From contig WRAI01000023.1 in assembly GCA_009780275.1 (NCBI GenBank), positions 1-38,511 on the forward strand: 38,511 nucleotides of DNA, given 5' to 3'. This DNA comes from Oscillospiraceae bacterium. GTDB taxonomy: Bacteria > Bacillota > Clostridia > Oscillospirales > UBA929. This document shows, one piece after another, positions 1 through 8,030 of this stretch; the first letter of the stretch is position 1, and the number at the start of each line of letters is the position of its first letter. The translations under genes and the position numbers were made by a program. Under the pieces are notes generated by a model. It was not told the origin of the DNA, did no database searches, and worked only from the letters and a program-made list of their open reading frames with translations.

Positions 1-276
1 CAAATGGGTCAACAACCCGACATGCTGTGGAATGCCAATATGGTCACAAACGGCATGGCTCTTACCACCGCGTACGCACAAAGCAAGGGTGCTTACACTC
101 ACTTGGGTGCTGCTCCTTGGCGTACGGGTAACGGCGGTTGGTGGACTCGCTCGGCCGGGCGTACCTCTACGGTTGCGAGCAACGTGACTACGTATGGCTC
201 TACGTCTGCGGACCATTCCGTTGCGCATGCCATCAGGGGTCCTCGTCCCGCTTTGTGGGTCGATCTTGACGCTTAA
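1..276 (+). CDS. C-terminal part of a DUF6273-like protein (5' end outside window)
   Basis: The reading frame is open from the first base and ends with TAA at 274-276, so this is only the tail of a longer gene. The visible part has a WWTRS motif around residue 47 and ends with RGPRPALWVDLDA. The pairing of a WW-R-S block with a terminal G-RPALW-L block is typical of the DUF6273 domain found at the C-terminus of many secreted or surface-associated clostridial proteins. The function of this domain is not known. No start, signal peptide or upstream domain can be seen. The family assignment rests on motif resemblance only. Confidence 0.6.
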   Translation, partial: QMGQQPDMLWNANMVTNGMALTTAYAQSKGAYTHLGAAPWRTGNGGWWTRSAGRTSTVASNVTTYGSTSADHSVAHAIRGPRPALWVDLDA

Positions 277-347
277 TTTTTGCACATAAAATTAAAAAGC
301 ATTACTCAGGTGCCTCGGCTTACGAGGTCGGGGCGCCTCATGCAAAA

Positions 348-372
348 GCCCCCTGCCATAGCGGCAGGGGGC
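348..372 (-). terminator. Rho-independent terminator of the PIN/AbrB operon
   Basis: GCCCCCTGCC (348-357) pairs perfectly with GGCAGGGGGC (363-372) around a 5-nt loop. Read on the minus strand the stem is followed by TTTTGC, and it lies just past the stop of the minus-strand PIN gene. A second, weaker inverted repeat, AGGTGCC (308-314) with GGCGCCT (332-338), could serve the plus-strand gene ending at 276, but it has no T tract. Confidence 0.7.
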
Positions 373-388
373 GGGGGGGATGGGCTGG

Positions 389-793
389 TTAGGCAAGGTA
401 TTTGGTGATGAAATCAGCGGGCTTTAGGATTTCAGGGCGTTCAAGCCCGAGGTTATTAAAATCATTATCGCCTGTAATCAAGACATCTACATCAGCGGTA
501 ATGGCTGAGTAAAGCACCTTTTCATCTGACGGATCGCGGATTTGAAACAAGTCGTGTTTTGGCAGTTTGCGCGGCGTAAACTCTGTTTCATATGGTAACT
601 TAAATAAGAGATTATCCATTATTGCAGCTTTACCCGGAAATTTTTCTTTTACCACGCGAGTAATTTCATCAACAACGTAAGACGACAACACAAGTGTATA
701 TCGCTCACAAATACAATCCAGCATTTTGCCAAGAGATTTACTGCCAAAAACCGCGATAGAAATTAAGATGTTGCTGTCAACCGTCACTCGCAT
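389..793 (-). CDS. PIN-domain toxin (putative toxin-antitoxin RNase)
   Basis: A 134-residue PIN-domain protein. The N-terminal VTVDSNILIS carries the first conserved Asp, the middle has the VVDEI acidic position, and RDPSDEKVLYSAITADVDVLITGDNDF supplies the C-terminal acidic residues of the metal-binding nuclease site. In this family such proteins are the ribonuclease toxins of type II toxin-antitoxin pairs. Its start overlaps the end of the upstream AbrB-type gene by 17 bp, so the two are translationally coupled with the antitoxin first, the usual order. The RNA target cannot be told from sequence. Confidence 0.85.
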   Translation of the reverse strand: MRVTVDSNILISIAVFGSKSLGKMLDCICERYTLVLSSYVVDEITRVVKEKFPGKAAIMDNLLFKLPYETEFTPRKLPKHDLFQIRDPSDEKVLYSAITADVDVLITGDNDFNNLGLERPEILKPADFITKYLA

Positions 794-1052
794 TTTCTTC
801 CTCCCACATTTGCCGGCGAACCTCTTTCACAAGAGCAACAACATCTTCTTCGGTTTTCAGCCCCAAGCGTTCCGCTTCGCCCTCAAAGGCTTTTTGTACT
901 TCCTCAATGGCAAGCCTAACGGGATTCACAACTGTAAATCCGTCTTCGCTTTCGATAAACGCAACCTTGCCACCCTCTTTGAGATTCAATTTGCGGCGCA
1001 GCCCTATCGGCAATGTGATTTGCCCTTTAGATGTAATTTTTGCAAGTTCCAT
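777..1052 (-). CDS. AbrB/MazE-type antitoxin
   Basis: A 91-residue protein beginning ELAKITSKGQITLPIGLRRKLNLKEGGKVAF, the swapped-hairpin AbrB/SpoVT/MazE DNA-binding fold (residues 2-45). The charged helical C-terminus, roughly residues 47-91, is the likely toxin-binding part. The ATG is preceded by AGGAGG with good spacing. It is the first gene of the operon with the PIN toxin. Antitoxins of this fold usually repress their own promoter; a well-spaced promoter lies just upstream at 1092-1120. Confidence 0.85.
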   Translation of the reverse strand: MELAKITSKGQITLPIGLRRKLNLKEGGKVAFIESEDGFTVVNPVRLAIEEVQKAFEGEAERLGLKTEEDVVALVKEVRRQMWEEENASDG

Positions 1053-1091
1053 AATAGTACCTCCTAAATGAATTCATGGTATTCCTTACTT

Positions 1092-1120
1092 ATTATACGC
1101 TATAATTTCAAATTATGCAA
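1092..1120 (-). promoter_or_regulatory. Sigma-A type promoter of the toxin-antitoxin operon
   Basis: On the minus strand TTGCAT (1120-1115) and TATAAT (1097-1092) are separated by exactly 17 bp. They lie about 40 bp upstream of the AbrB-type start codon. This is inferred from consensus only. Confidence 0.65.
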
Positions 1121-1217
1121 TAGCTAAACAGAAATGTTGTTTCATGCCCCAAAATACTTTGAGCCATGCAAGAGCATTTCACACAAATTCTAAACATACC
1201 AAAAGGAGCAAGTCATT

Positions 1218-4200
1218 ATGGTAGCAGCTATCAAAGGAAAGAAAATAAACATACATAAAGCGGTATCGGTACTGATGGCTGTTGTTATGATCATATCCGC
1301 GCTCATGGTGGTTACATTGGCATGGACGTCCAGCCAGCACAGGCTCAACGTCCTCGCCGGCGGCGAGATAGAGCGCACCGTCACGCTGCAAAAGGTAGAA
1401 GTGGACGCAAACGGTGAGGTGGTTGTGCCGAATAATCCGGTCGCAAACGCGGTGTTCGCGCTGTACCGCATAAACGACGATGGCACCGAGACCCGCATCG
1501 GCACGAAGTTCACCACCGATGTGGACGGCCGCATTGTTATCCCGAATATCGAACCTGGCAACTATGTGTGGGTGGAAATCAGTCCGCCTCGCGGTTGGGA
1601 TTTTGATATAGACGAAAATGGCGACCCTATTACACGGTATTATTTCACCGTTCGGCAGGATGACGTCAATATAACCGTACACGCCTTCAACCGCAGAATG
1701 ACGGGCGATTTGACCGTCACCAAAACGGTGGAGAACGAAAACGGCGGCAACTTAACCCAAGAGCAGCGCGACCAAGCGTTTGAGTTCACCGTCAGATTCT
1801 ACAACCTACCCGACCATACCGTCACCATTACGATGAACGGCGACGAGGTGCAAATATCCCCCGACGATAACGAAATCACATTCACGCTGCGGCACGGCGA
1901 GTCGATGGTGTTTGAGGGTATCCCCACCGGCGTTGACTACGTCGTCACCGAGCAGCCTGTAGATGGATTCAGAGTACAGAGCAACAACCATCAAGGCACA
2001 ATCACCGACGATGACCGTATGATAATCGTGGACTTTACCAACATCGCGCAGTTCGGCGAGATGACCGTTACCAAGACGGTCGTTGGCAATGGCGCGGATT
2101 TAGACAAAGAATTCGAGTTTACCGTCACCTTCCACAATCTGCCCAATGAGCTTATCACCATTATGATGAACGGCAATCCCGTGCAAGTGTCGGCGACCGA
2201 TAACGAGCGCACATTCACACTGGCTCACGGTGAGGCTATGGTTATCGGCGATTTGCCATTCGGCACGACGTTTACGGTAGTCGAGGGCGATTACACCGCG
2301 TATGGCTACATCACTTCGCCACCGGGCGGGCATGACGGCACAGTAAACAGCGGCAATCAAACCTTCCCGTTTGTCAATACCTATGATGATGAATCAGACG
2401 ACCCCGGCCATTTGCTGGTTCGCAAAACCACCAAAGGCGATGACGCCGACTTGACAAAAGCGTTTGCGTTTACCGTCACATTCGGCAATCTGCCGGCAGC
2501 GCCCGTAACCATTCTGATGAACGGCACACCTGTGACGCTATCCGATACAAACTACGCGTTTAACTTCACGCTGGCACACAATGAAACCATGCTCTTTGAG
2601 AATATCCCGGCGGGCGTGACGTTTACAGTAGAGGAAGAGCCGCATGAGGATTATTTCAAATCTATCCGCGTCGGCACAGGTGTCATCAACGAGGGCGTGA
2701 ACATCATCGGCGACTTGACCATCGCCCCGGATTACACGATAGAGGTTGAATTCATCAACGAGCGGCGCGACCCGCCAATGGGCGAGATTGTCGTCACCAA
2801 AATCGTCGAGGGCGATATGCCCGACCCCGACCAGCGATTCCGGTTTAGGTTAGTGGTGGGACAAGGTGTCTTAGACGAGCCGCTTGTATTTGAGTTTGAT
2901 CTTGCGGCGGGCGAGAGCAGCGAAGTCTTTACCGCACCCGTAGACCTACCATATATCATCACCGAGATTATCCCCTTGCCCGACGGATTTTCACTCATTT
3001 GGGTGGAGAGAGGTCAAGGCACTACGATTGAGGGCAGGATAACGGCCGAGTTCACCAACCGCTTTGACGGCGAATGGCTGATTGACATCGAGGGCGAGAA
3101 AACATGGGTAAATCCCGATGGTGTAGAATTGCCCGAATATATCACAGTTCGTCTGATGGACGGCGATAGAGTAGTAGCCGAAGTTGAAGTCAGACCCGAC
3201 GCGAACGGCGAGTGGCATTTCATTTTTGAAAACCTCCCGAAATACGACGCCGACGGCAACGAGATCGAGTATACCGTTGTGGAAGTCCCCATCGACGGCT
3301 GGATTGCAAGCTATTGCGATTGTTGCGGTTTTGACATCGTCAACACAGAACTCCCGCCGTATGACCCGTCTGTATTCGTAGAAAAAATCATTGTCGGCGG
3401 TGGGTGGCCGGCAGACGCGGAGTTCCGGTTTGTCTTAACCGGCTTAGACGGCGCACCTATGCCCCATGACCTGCCCGGCGACACAGCGATCGTAACCGTC
3501 ACCGGCGAAGGCATCGGCGAATTCAGCGACATTACGTTCAGGCGACCCGGTACGTTTGTCTACACAATCCATGAGGTCGACACAGCACAAGATGGATTTA
3601 CCTACGATACGGCGCTTTGGACGGTTACGTTTGTACTGGCTATCAATGACGACGGCGAGTTGTATGTACAATCCACAACCTACGCGAGAAATGGCGCAGC
3701 TATTGATGAAGAAATAGCTACATTTACCAACGAATTTGAGTCGGATTACACCGAAGTCCGCGTGACAAAGGTGTGGAACGACAACAACAACCCCAACCGC
3801 CCGACCAGCGTACAAGTGCAGCTTCTCCGCAACGGCGTTGCCTACGGCGAACTCGTCACCCTCAACGCCGCCAACAACTGGACGCATCTGTGGACAGGGC
3901 TGGAAAGAGGGCCGGTGTGGACGGTATATGAGCCTAACGTTCCCGCAGGTTACACCAAGTCTATCTCCGGTGACGCGGTAAACGGATGGATTATCACCAA
4001 TACGAGAGAAGATGTGCCGCCAACCACCTCAGTGTCTGTCAGAAAAGTATGGAATGACGACAATAATCCGAACCGACCGACGAGCGTACAAGTGCAGCTT
4101 CGCAGAAACGGCGTGGCGCACGGCAATCTTGTCACGCTCAACGCCGCCAACAACTGGCAATTCACATGGACGGGGCTTGAAGTCGGGCCGACATGGACGG

Positions 4201-4772
4201 TGTACGAACCAAACGTTCCCGCAGGCTATACCAAGTCTATATCCGGCAACGCCACGAGCGGATTTACCATTACCAACACGCTGGAGCGCACACCGCCGCC
4301 GGGGAGGGTAATTGTAGAAGGGCGTAAATACTGGAATCATCTGAACAACCCTGTGCAAAATCGTCCTACGTCTATCACTGTGTTTATCTACGCAAACGGT
4401 GAGCTGTACAGAACATTCCTGTTGACGGCAGAAAACCATTGGAGGTTCTCATTTGAACTTGCGAAGTATGATTCGAATGGTAACGAAATCGTCTACACGG
4501 TGAATGAAGCGCGAATCTATGACTACACCAAACGCATTGATGGTTGGAATATCCACAATAGATTCCATCCCGGCACACATACCGATTTGCCGTATATACC
4601 GTATGACCCGCAGCCGCCGCTCGGCGACAGCCCGCAGACCGGCGATAGTCGCAACCTTGGGTTATGGCTCTCGTTGATGATTGGCAGTGCGTCCGTATTG
4701 ACCACGATGTTGGTTATCGGCGCAAAGAAAAATCGCAGATTTGTCTATGAGGGGCAGTATCTGAAAAAGTAA
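1218..4772 (+). CDS. Large Cna-B/pilin-domain surface adhesin with C-terminal sorting signal
   Basis: An 1184-residue multidomain surface protein. Residues 14-37 form a signal/membrane segment. A SpaA-like domain covers about 49-160. Four related beta-sandwich repeats follow, starting near 163 (GDLTVTKTVEN), 280 (GEMTVTKTVVG), 397 (GHLLVRKTTKG) and 522 (GEIVVTKIVEG), resembling DUF5979/Cna-B. A Cna-B domain starts near 618, a Spy0128/FctA-like pilin isopeptide domain near 716, and three Cna-B domains near 850, 940 and 1029. The C-terminus has SPQTGD, a hydrophobic helix and a KKNRR tail, a sorting signal that departs from LPXTG in its first positions. RBS AAAGGAG precedes the ATG. The role is probably adhesion or pilus-like display. 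No sortase gene is visible nearby. Confidence 0.88.
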   Translation: MVAAIKGKKINIHKAVSVLMAVVMIISALMVVTLAWTSSQHRLNVLAGGEIERTVTLQKVEVDANGEVVVPNNPVANAVFALYRINDDGTETRIGTKFTTDVDGRIVIPNIEPGNYVWVEISPPRGWDFDIDENGDPITRYYFTVRQDDVNITVHAFNRRMTGDLTVTKTVENENGGNLTQEQRDQAFEFTVRFYNLPDHTVTITMNGDEVQISPDDNEITFTLRHGESMVFEGIPTGVDYVVTEQPVDGFRVQSNNHQGTITDDDRMIIVDFTNIAQFGEMTVTKTVVGNGADLDKEFEFTVTFHNLPNELITIMMNGNPVQVSATDNERTFTLAHGEAMVIGDLPFGTTFTVVEGDYTAYGYITSPPGGHDGTVNSGNQTFPFVNTYDDESDDPGHLLVRKTTKGDDADLTKAFAFTVTFGNLPAAPVTILMNGTPVTLSDTNYAFNFTLAHNETMLFENIPAGVTFTVEEEPHEDYFKSIRVGTGVINEGVNIIGDLTIAPDYTIEVEFINERRDPPMGEIVVTKIVEGDMPDPDQRFRFRLVVGQGVLDEPLVFEFDLAAGESSEVFTAPVDLPYIITEIIPLPDGFSLIWVERGQGTTIEGRITAEFTNRFDGEWLIDIEGEKTWVNPDGVELPEYITVRLMDGDRVVAEVEVRPDANGEWHFIFENLPKYDADGNEIEYTVVEVPIDGWIASYCDCCGFDIVNTELPPYDPSVFVEKIIVGGGWPADAEFRFVLTGLDGAPMPHDLPGDTAIVTVTGEGIGEFSDITFRRPGTFVYTIHEVDTAQDGFTYDTALWTVTFVLAINDDGELYVQSTTYARNGAAIDEEIATFTNEFESDYTEVRVTKVWNDNNNPNRPTSVQVQLLRNGVAYGELVTLNAANNWTHLWTGLERGPVWTVYEPNVPAGYTKSISGDAVNGWIITNTREDVPPTTSVSVRKVWNDDNNPNRPTSVQVQLRRNGVAHGNLVTLNAANNWQFTWTGLEVGPTWTVYEPNVPAGYTKSISGNATSGFTITNTLERTPPPGRVIVEGRKYWNHLNNPVQNRPTSITVFIYANGELYRTFLLTAENHWRFSFELAKYDSNGNEIVYTVNEARIYDYTKRIDGWNIHNRFHPGTHTDLPYIPYDPQPPLGDSPQTGDSRNLGLWLSLMIGSASVLTTMLVIGAKKNRRFVYEGQYLKK
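3763..4285 (+). repeat. Two tandem Cna-B repeat copies inside the adhesin gene
   Basis: Two copies with a period of 276 bp. Exact shared blocks include AGCGTACAAGTGCAGCTT at 3807 and 4083, and the stretch coding for LNAANNW. The copies encode near-identical KVWND(N/D)NNPNRPTSVQVQL modules, pointing to recent duplication within the gene. Confidence 0.8.
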
Positions 4773-4837
4773 ATGCAGATTGGTAAAATAGAATAAGTAA
4801 AGTAGACAGTGCCGCACAAGGGCATTTACTAAACAGT

Positions 4838-4903
4838 AAATGGCGGACTGTAACCTAAATCTTAGCGTGTCTGAGATCAGTGTTACGGTTCGCCATTTAT
4901 TTT
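4838..4903 (+). terminator. Terminator downstream of the adhesin gene
   Basis: AAATGGCGGACTGTAAC (4838-4854) pairs with GTTACGGTTCGCCATTT (4882-4898) with one small mismatch. The stem is followed by ATTTTTG. The loop is 27 nt, longer than usual. Confidence 0.65.
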
Positions 4904-4978
4904 TGACTCTTTTTTGATATGTCCTCCTGCTGTCGGCGGGGGTTCATATATACAAATTCCCATCCCTTTGGGAAGCTG

Positions 4979-5025
4979 GAGCAAAGCGGCCGGTTAGGTT
5001 AGGGTCTTTTCCGGCCGTATTGCTC
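4979..5025. other. Long inverted repeat upstream of the transposase remnant
   Basis: GAGCAA (4979-4984) pairs with TTGCTC (5020-5025), and CGGCCGG (4987-4993) pairs with CCGGCCG (5011-5017), separated by a 2 by 2 internal loop. There is no T tract, so it is not a clear terminator. It lies directly before the IS5-type fragment and may be the end of a former insertion. Confidence 0.5.
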
Positions 5026-5041
5026 ACTTTGTAAAACAGTT

Positions 5042-5428
5042 ATGTATTGGAGGTATATGAAAATAACTATTATGGGACACAGCCAACAGAGCGCTGTTTT
5101 AGCTAATGTTTTAGGCTATGAATGTGATGTAATGGTAGCTACGAAGATAACGACAGAGCAATACCAAAAAATAGAACCTTGTTTTCCGAGATTCCGGAAA
5201 ACACCAACGATGAATAACATTGAGGTACTCAATGCATTGCTGTACGTGCTTGAACGTGGTTGTAAATGGAGAGCGTTACCGCCTGAATTCGGGAATTGGC
5301 ACACAGTTTACACGCGATTGAGCCGCTGGGCAAAGTCCGGTGTGCTGCAAGAGGTCTTTATGTGTTTACAAGACATGGGTGTGATTCATAGTAAAATGCG
5401 AATTATGTCGTTGGATTGGCCGGCGTGA
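5042..5428 (+). pseudogene. Truncated IS5-family (IS427-like) transposase first ORF
   Basis: Residues about 37-110 match the DUF4096 N-terminal region of IS5/IS427-type transposases: a QYQKIEPCFP start, then NALLYVLERGCKWRALPPEFGNW and YTRLSRWAKSGVL. In intact elements the region after IMSLD continues into the DDE catalytic part; here the frame stops at once with WPA. The first 30 or so residues do not resemble the family. No catalytic ORF follows; a host-type HD gene begins 51 bp downstream. This is an inactive remnant. Confidence 0.75.
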
Positions 5429-5479
5429 AAGTTATAATCAAATACACTAAAAAAACAGTTTATAAGAGGAGGGTTTGAA

Positions 5480-6145
5480 ATGAAACAACATTATTTTGTT
5501 AAGAAAAAAGAAGAACACCACATGAATGTGATTATGCACAATGGCTATGATGCCTTACACGCCATATTTAACCATCTGCCGGAGCATATCATCCGGCACA
5601 GCCGGCGTGTAGCTGTTTTAGCGGCTGTTTTAGCGGCATATGTGCCGGAGGAGCAGCTACCGGAAGAAATAGATATGAAAACTTACCATATAGCGTTATC
5701 TTATGCGGGGCGCTACCATGAGATCGGCATTTACCTTGCGCGCAATGACATTAAACAGCGCCCCGTTATGGCAGAAAAGGTGTTGAACGAGTATTGGAAC
5801 ATGGATTTTGCACCGCAGTTTAATGAGATTGTTTTTGAGGCTGTGCGTGGTTGCCATGAGCGATTCGACGGTACGGGCTACCCGAATAAACTTCACGGCG
5901 ATGAAATCCCTTTGTCTGCTCAGTTGGTCGGACTTGCCGATATGTTGGACGATATGGTTCATTACAGGAGCGGGAGATTTTCGCATGGCAACATCGCGCG
6001 CCGTGCCATGCAAGCTGCGAAAATACTGGAAAAGAAAGAAGATCTATTCGGGCCAAAAGCGATGGCGTGTTTTGAGCAAGTGCAGGATGAAATCTTTGCA
6101 CTGTATTTGAATTACCACTGGGAGTATGAACATAGTTTTGCGTAG
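5480..6145 (+). CDS. HD-GYP-like phosphodiesterase domain protein, metal ligands altered
   Basis: A 221-residue soluble protein. RHSRRVAVLA supplies the first His, YHEIGIY stands where HDIGK is usual, and GCHERFDGTGYPNKLHGDEIP matches the HHExxDGxGYP signature, followed by LADMLDDMV. HD-GYP domains hydrolyse cyclic di-GMP. Here the HD Asp is Glu and the first His of HHE is Cys, so catalysis may be weakened or lost. The GAGGAGGG ribosome site favours the first ATG over the internal one at 5522. There is no receiver domain. It may act as a sensor or as a degenerate enzyme. Confidence 0.7.
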   Translation: MKQHYFVKKKEEHHMNVIMHNGYDALHAIFNHLPEHIIRHSRRVAVLAAVLAAYVPEEQLPEEIDMKTYHIALSYAGRYHEIGIYLARNDIKQRPVMAEKVLNEYWNMDFAPQFNEIVFEAVRGCHERFDGTGYPNKLHGDEIPLSAQLVGLADMLDDMVHYRSGRFSHGNIARRAMQAAKILEKKEDLFGPKAMACFEQVQDEIFALYLNYHWEYEHSFA

Positions 6146-6170
6146 ACAGTTTGAAAAAAGGATGAAATAA

Positions 6171-6524
6171 ATGCACGAAAGAGCTTTTGTGTTTGTCGCA
6201 TGGATTTATCAGCGTTACGGGCGTGTCGGGAGTTTCGTTTCTTTGTTGGTAGTCCTCGCCATTCTCGCGCTGCTACTCTACCTTTTGAATAGGCTGCCGG
6301 AGTCAAACAAGGTCGTTATATGGTCGAAGTGCAACTCGTGCAAGTATAAGCGAAAGCGCAGAGATTATCACAATACAGTGGTTTTAGATTGTCCGTGTTA
6401 TGAGAAGCCATGTTGGAATCAGTTAAGGTCACCGGCATGCCCGCGAAAAGGTTATGAGGCGTGTATCGTGTGTGTTGAATCTAATCCGTTAGTTGTTATA
6501 AAGCGTGAAGACATTAGAGGTTAA
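6171..6524 (+). CDS. Small single-pass membrane protein with Cys-rich tail
   Basis: A 117-residue protein of unknown function. Residues 20-42 form one hydrophobic helix (SFVSLLVVLAILALLLYLL). The rest is cytoplasmic or external and rich in Cys: CNSCKYK, CPCYEKPC, CPRKGYEAC and a final C, eight or nine in all, suggesting metal binding or disulfides. A weak AAAAGGATG site precedes the ATG at 6171. It lies 25 bp after the HD gene and 3 bp before the next gene, so the three are probably co-transcribed. I do not recognise the family. Confidence 0.6.
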   Translation: MHERAFVFVAWIYQRYGRVGSFVSLLVVLAILALLLYLLNRLPESNKVVIWSKCNSCKYKRKRRDYHNTVVLDCPCYEKPCWNQLRSPACPRKGYEACIVCVESNPLVVIKREDIRG

Positions 6525-6527
6525 TTT

Positions 6528-6950
6528 GTGGTATTTGGTTTTTCGGGTTTTTGCGAGCCTTGCTTTTCTCCAAATACCACAGTTAATACATACGGGCTTG
6601 TGTTTTTGGTTTCACAAGCCGCTCAGTACAGCACGGACGGTATCCGATCCAAATTATTGAATAGTGACCTTGACACAGAAGAAACACTTGGGGAAGAAAT
6701 GATACCGTCGGGGCGAATTTCAAACCCTGTTGAGCAAGCGGTGATGGAGCGGCTTTTGATTGAACAACTTTATGCCGCTATCGCAAGGCTCGATGAGTAT
6801 GAGCGTGAACTGATTGCCGAACTCTACTTTGCGGACAAGTCCCAATCACAGTTAAGTAAGGAGACCGGAATATCACAGCAGCTCATCAGTTATCGAGCGA
6901 AGCAGACGATAAAAAAATTGCGGTTTTTGCTTGATGAAAAACTTTTTTGA
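6528..6950 (+). CDS. Sigma-70 region 4-like DNA-binding protein
   Basis: A 140-residue protein whose C-terminal half is a region 4 type helix-turn-helix: ARLDEYERELIAELYFADKSQSQLSKETGISQQLISYRAKQTIKKLRFLL. Regions 2 and 3 are missing, so it is not a full sigma factor. Proteins of this shape are common on clostridial conjugative and mobilizable elements, where they probably regulate element genes. The GTG start at 6528 is supported by AGAGGT about 8 bp upstream. The first 30 residues (CEPCF...) look unlike a conserved domain, so the true start could be internal. Confidence 0.65.
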   Translation: MVFGFSGFCEPCFSPNTTVNTYGLVFLVSQAAQYSTDGIRSKLLNSDLDTEETLGEEMIPSGRISNPVEQAVMERLLIEQLYAAIARLDEYERELIAELYFADKSQSQLSKETGISQQLISYRAKQTIKKLRFLLDEKLF

Positions 6951-7025
6951 AGTTTTTTAAGTAAATCTTTTGTAGATGCCCGAAATTCTTGCCTATAAGC
7001 AGTAGGGGGGGAATTCCCCGACAAA

Positions 7026-7065
7026 CGGCGGCAGACTCTTTGAGTCTGCCGCCGTACTTATTTTT
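7026..7065 (+). terminator. Strong Rho-independent terminator
   Basis: A perfect 13-bp stem, CGGCGGCAGACTC (7026-7038) with GAGTCTGCCGCCG (7042-7054), has a 3-nt loop and is followed by TACTTATTTTT. It ends the unit with the sigma-like gene. A 12-bp palindrome GGGGAATTCCCC sits just upstream at 7008-7019. Confidence 0.85.
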
Positions 7066-7084
7066 AAGAAATGAGGATGCTCAA

Positions 7085-7441
7085 ATGATAAATACAATCA
7101 AACGTGGCGAGATTTACTACGCCGACCTAAACCCTGTCTTTGGATCGGAGCAAGGCGACACACGCCCTGTGCTGATTACGCAGAACGATATAGGCAACAA
7201 GCACAGCCCTACGCTTGTGGTTGTTCCGCTCACAACGAAAGTGAAAAAGAATATGATGCCCACTCATGTACTCATCCCACAGTCATGCGGACTGGAAATT
7301 GATTCGCTGGCTTTGACTGAGCAAATACGTACCATCGACCGCTCACGCCTCGGTAGTTATATTGGACGAATTGGCGCAGAGGAACAAGCTGCTATCGACA
7401 AAGCACTGGCTGTTAGTATTGGATTGGGTAGTGGTGTATGA
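7085..7441 (+). CDS. MazF/PemK-type toxin (endoribonuclease family)
   Basis: A 118-residue protein starting MINTIKRGEIYYADLNPVFGSEQGDTRPVLI, the classic PemK/MazF opening. Also present are VVVPLTT near residue 52 and ALTEQIRTIDRSRL near 77, which hold the conserved Thr/Ser and Arg positions of the mRNA interferase site. I chose the ATG at 7085 because GAGGA precedes it and the homology starts there; an upstream in-frame extension would run through the terminator. No MazE-like antitoxin precedes it; the gene instead leads a row of small ORFs overlapping by ATGA. An antitoxin could be one of these, or the protein may serve the element in another way. Confidence 0.85.
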   Translation: MINTIKRGEIYYADLNPVFGSEQGDTRPVLITQNDIGNKHSPTLVVVPLTTKVKKNMMPTHVLIPQSCGLEIDSLALTEQIRTIDRSRLGSYIGRIGAEEQAAIDKALAVSIGLGSGV

Positions 7442-7620
7442 ACAAGGAGAAAATTTGGACACTCACCCTATGTCCGCGTTGCATATCCGATTTTGAAAAA
7501 GCCGGTTACACTCTCGTTAAACATGAATGGAAGGAAACCGCGGAGGCTTGTGAGTTTTGCCAAGTCGGCCGCGGTTTTGATTATGATGTGTATAGTGAAG
7601 ACGGGAGGGGTTGTCCATGA
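7438..7620 (+). CDS. Small Cys-pair protein of clostridial mobile elements
   Basis: A 60-residue protein with two Cys pairs, LCPRC (12-15) and CEFC (38-41), a likely zinc-ribbon-like fold, followed by a GFDYDVY stretch. The start overlaps the mazF stop (ATGA) and its stop overlaps the next start in the same way, so translation is coupled. Short proteins of this shape often lie beside recombinase genes on such elements. Function unknown. It could be the partner of the MazF-like protein, but nothing in the sequence shows this. Confidence 0.6.
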   Translation: MNKEKIWTLTLCPRCISDFEKAGYTLVKHEWKETAEACEFCQVGRGFDYDVYSEDGRGCP

Positions 7621-7718
7621 GTTTTGCGCATAACTATGAAAAAAGTACAACCTATCACCGTCTACTCACGGAGCGTGCTTCATATAAATCATACTGGAAG
7701 ATTGCAAATAAACGGTGA
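7617..7718 (+). CDS. 33-residue small ORF in the recombinase module
   Basis: The ATG at 7617 overlaps the previous stop (ATGA), and the frame ends with TGA at 7716-7718. The product begins MSFAHNYEKSTTYHRL and is rich in basic and aromatic residues (YKSYWKIANKR at the end). It resembles no family I know. The coupled start and the gap of only 14 bp to the next gene support it as real; length alone would not. Confidence 0.45.
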   Translation: MSFAHNYEKSTTYHRLLTERASYKSYWKIANKR

Positions 7719-7732
7719 TAAGGAGTATGCTC

Positions 7733-7924
7733 ATGAATTTGATAAATCGGCAGATGCCAATGCCGCTTACAACTTATTACGAGAAAAAAATAGGCAGAAC
7801 CATATACCGCATAACAACTGAATACAGCGGAAAAATTGACTTCGCTACGGCATTGGAGGAGTTGACAGTCCGAAAAATCCTTCGCGACGAGAAGGGAAGG
7901 CGGGAGCAAAATGCAAGCAAATAA
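7733..7924 (+). CDS. TnpW-like small transposon protein
   Basis: A 63-residue protein. The core TTYYEKKIGRTIYRITTEYS, followed by a helical stretch with ALEELTVRKILRDE, fits the TnpW family of Tn4451-like elements (a K-IG-TTY-V strand pair, then a helix). These proteins sit next to large serine recombinases; their biochemical role is not established. AGGAG at 7721-7725 favours the ATG at 7733 over that at 7727. The recombinase genes start about 100 bp downstream on the same strand. Confidence 0.6.
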   Translation: MNLINRQMPMPLTTYYEKKIGRTIYRITTEYSGKIDFATALEELTVRKILRDEKGRREQNASK

Positions 7925-8030
7925 AATTTTCGGCAAAAGAGGCTGCACTTTTCTGAAAAGCGCGCTATAATTAAAATGTAAATCGTTTCGTCAGCCTTGT
8001 GTTTTGCCTAATATTACGGAGGGTTTGATA

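Noticed and set aside
1179..1682. Minus-strand frame of 167 residues opposite the adhesin
   Set aside because: It is antisense to the signal and first domain of the adhesin and shows no protein-like motif.
7008..7019. 12-bp palindrome GGGGAATTCCCC as an attachment site
   Set aside because: No second copy was found near the other recombinase module end, so it cannot be linked to recombination.
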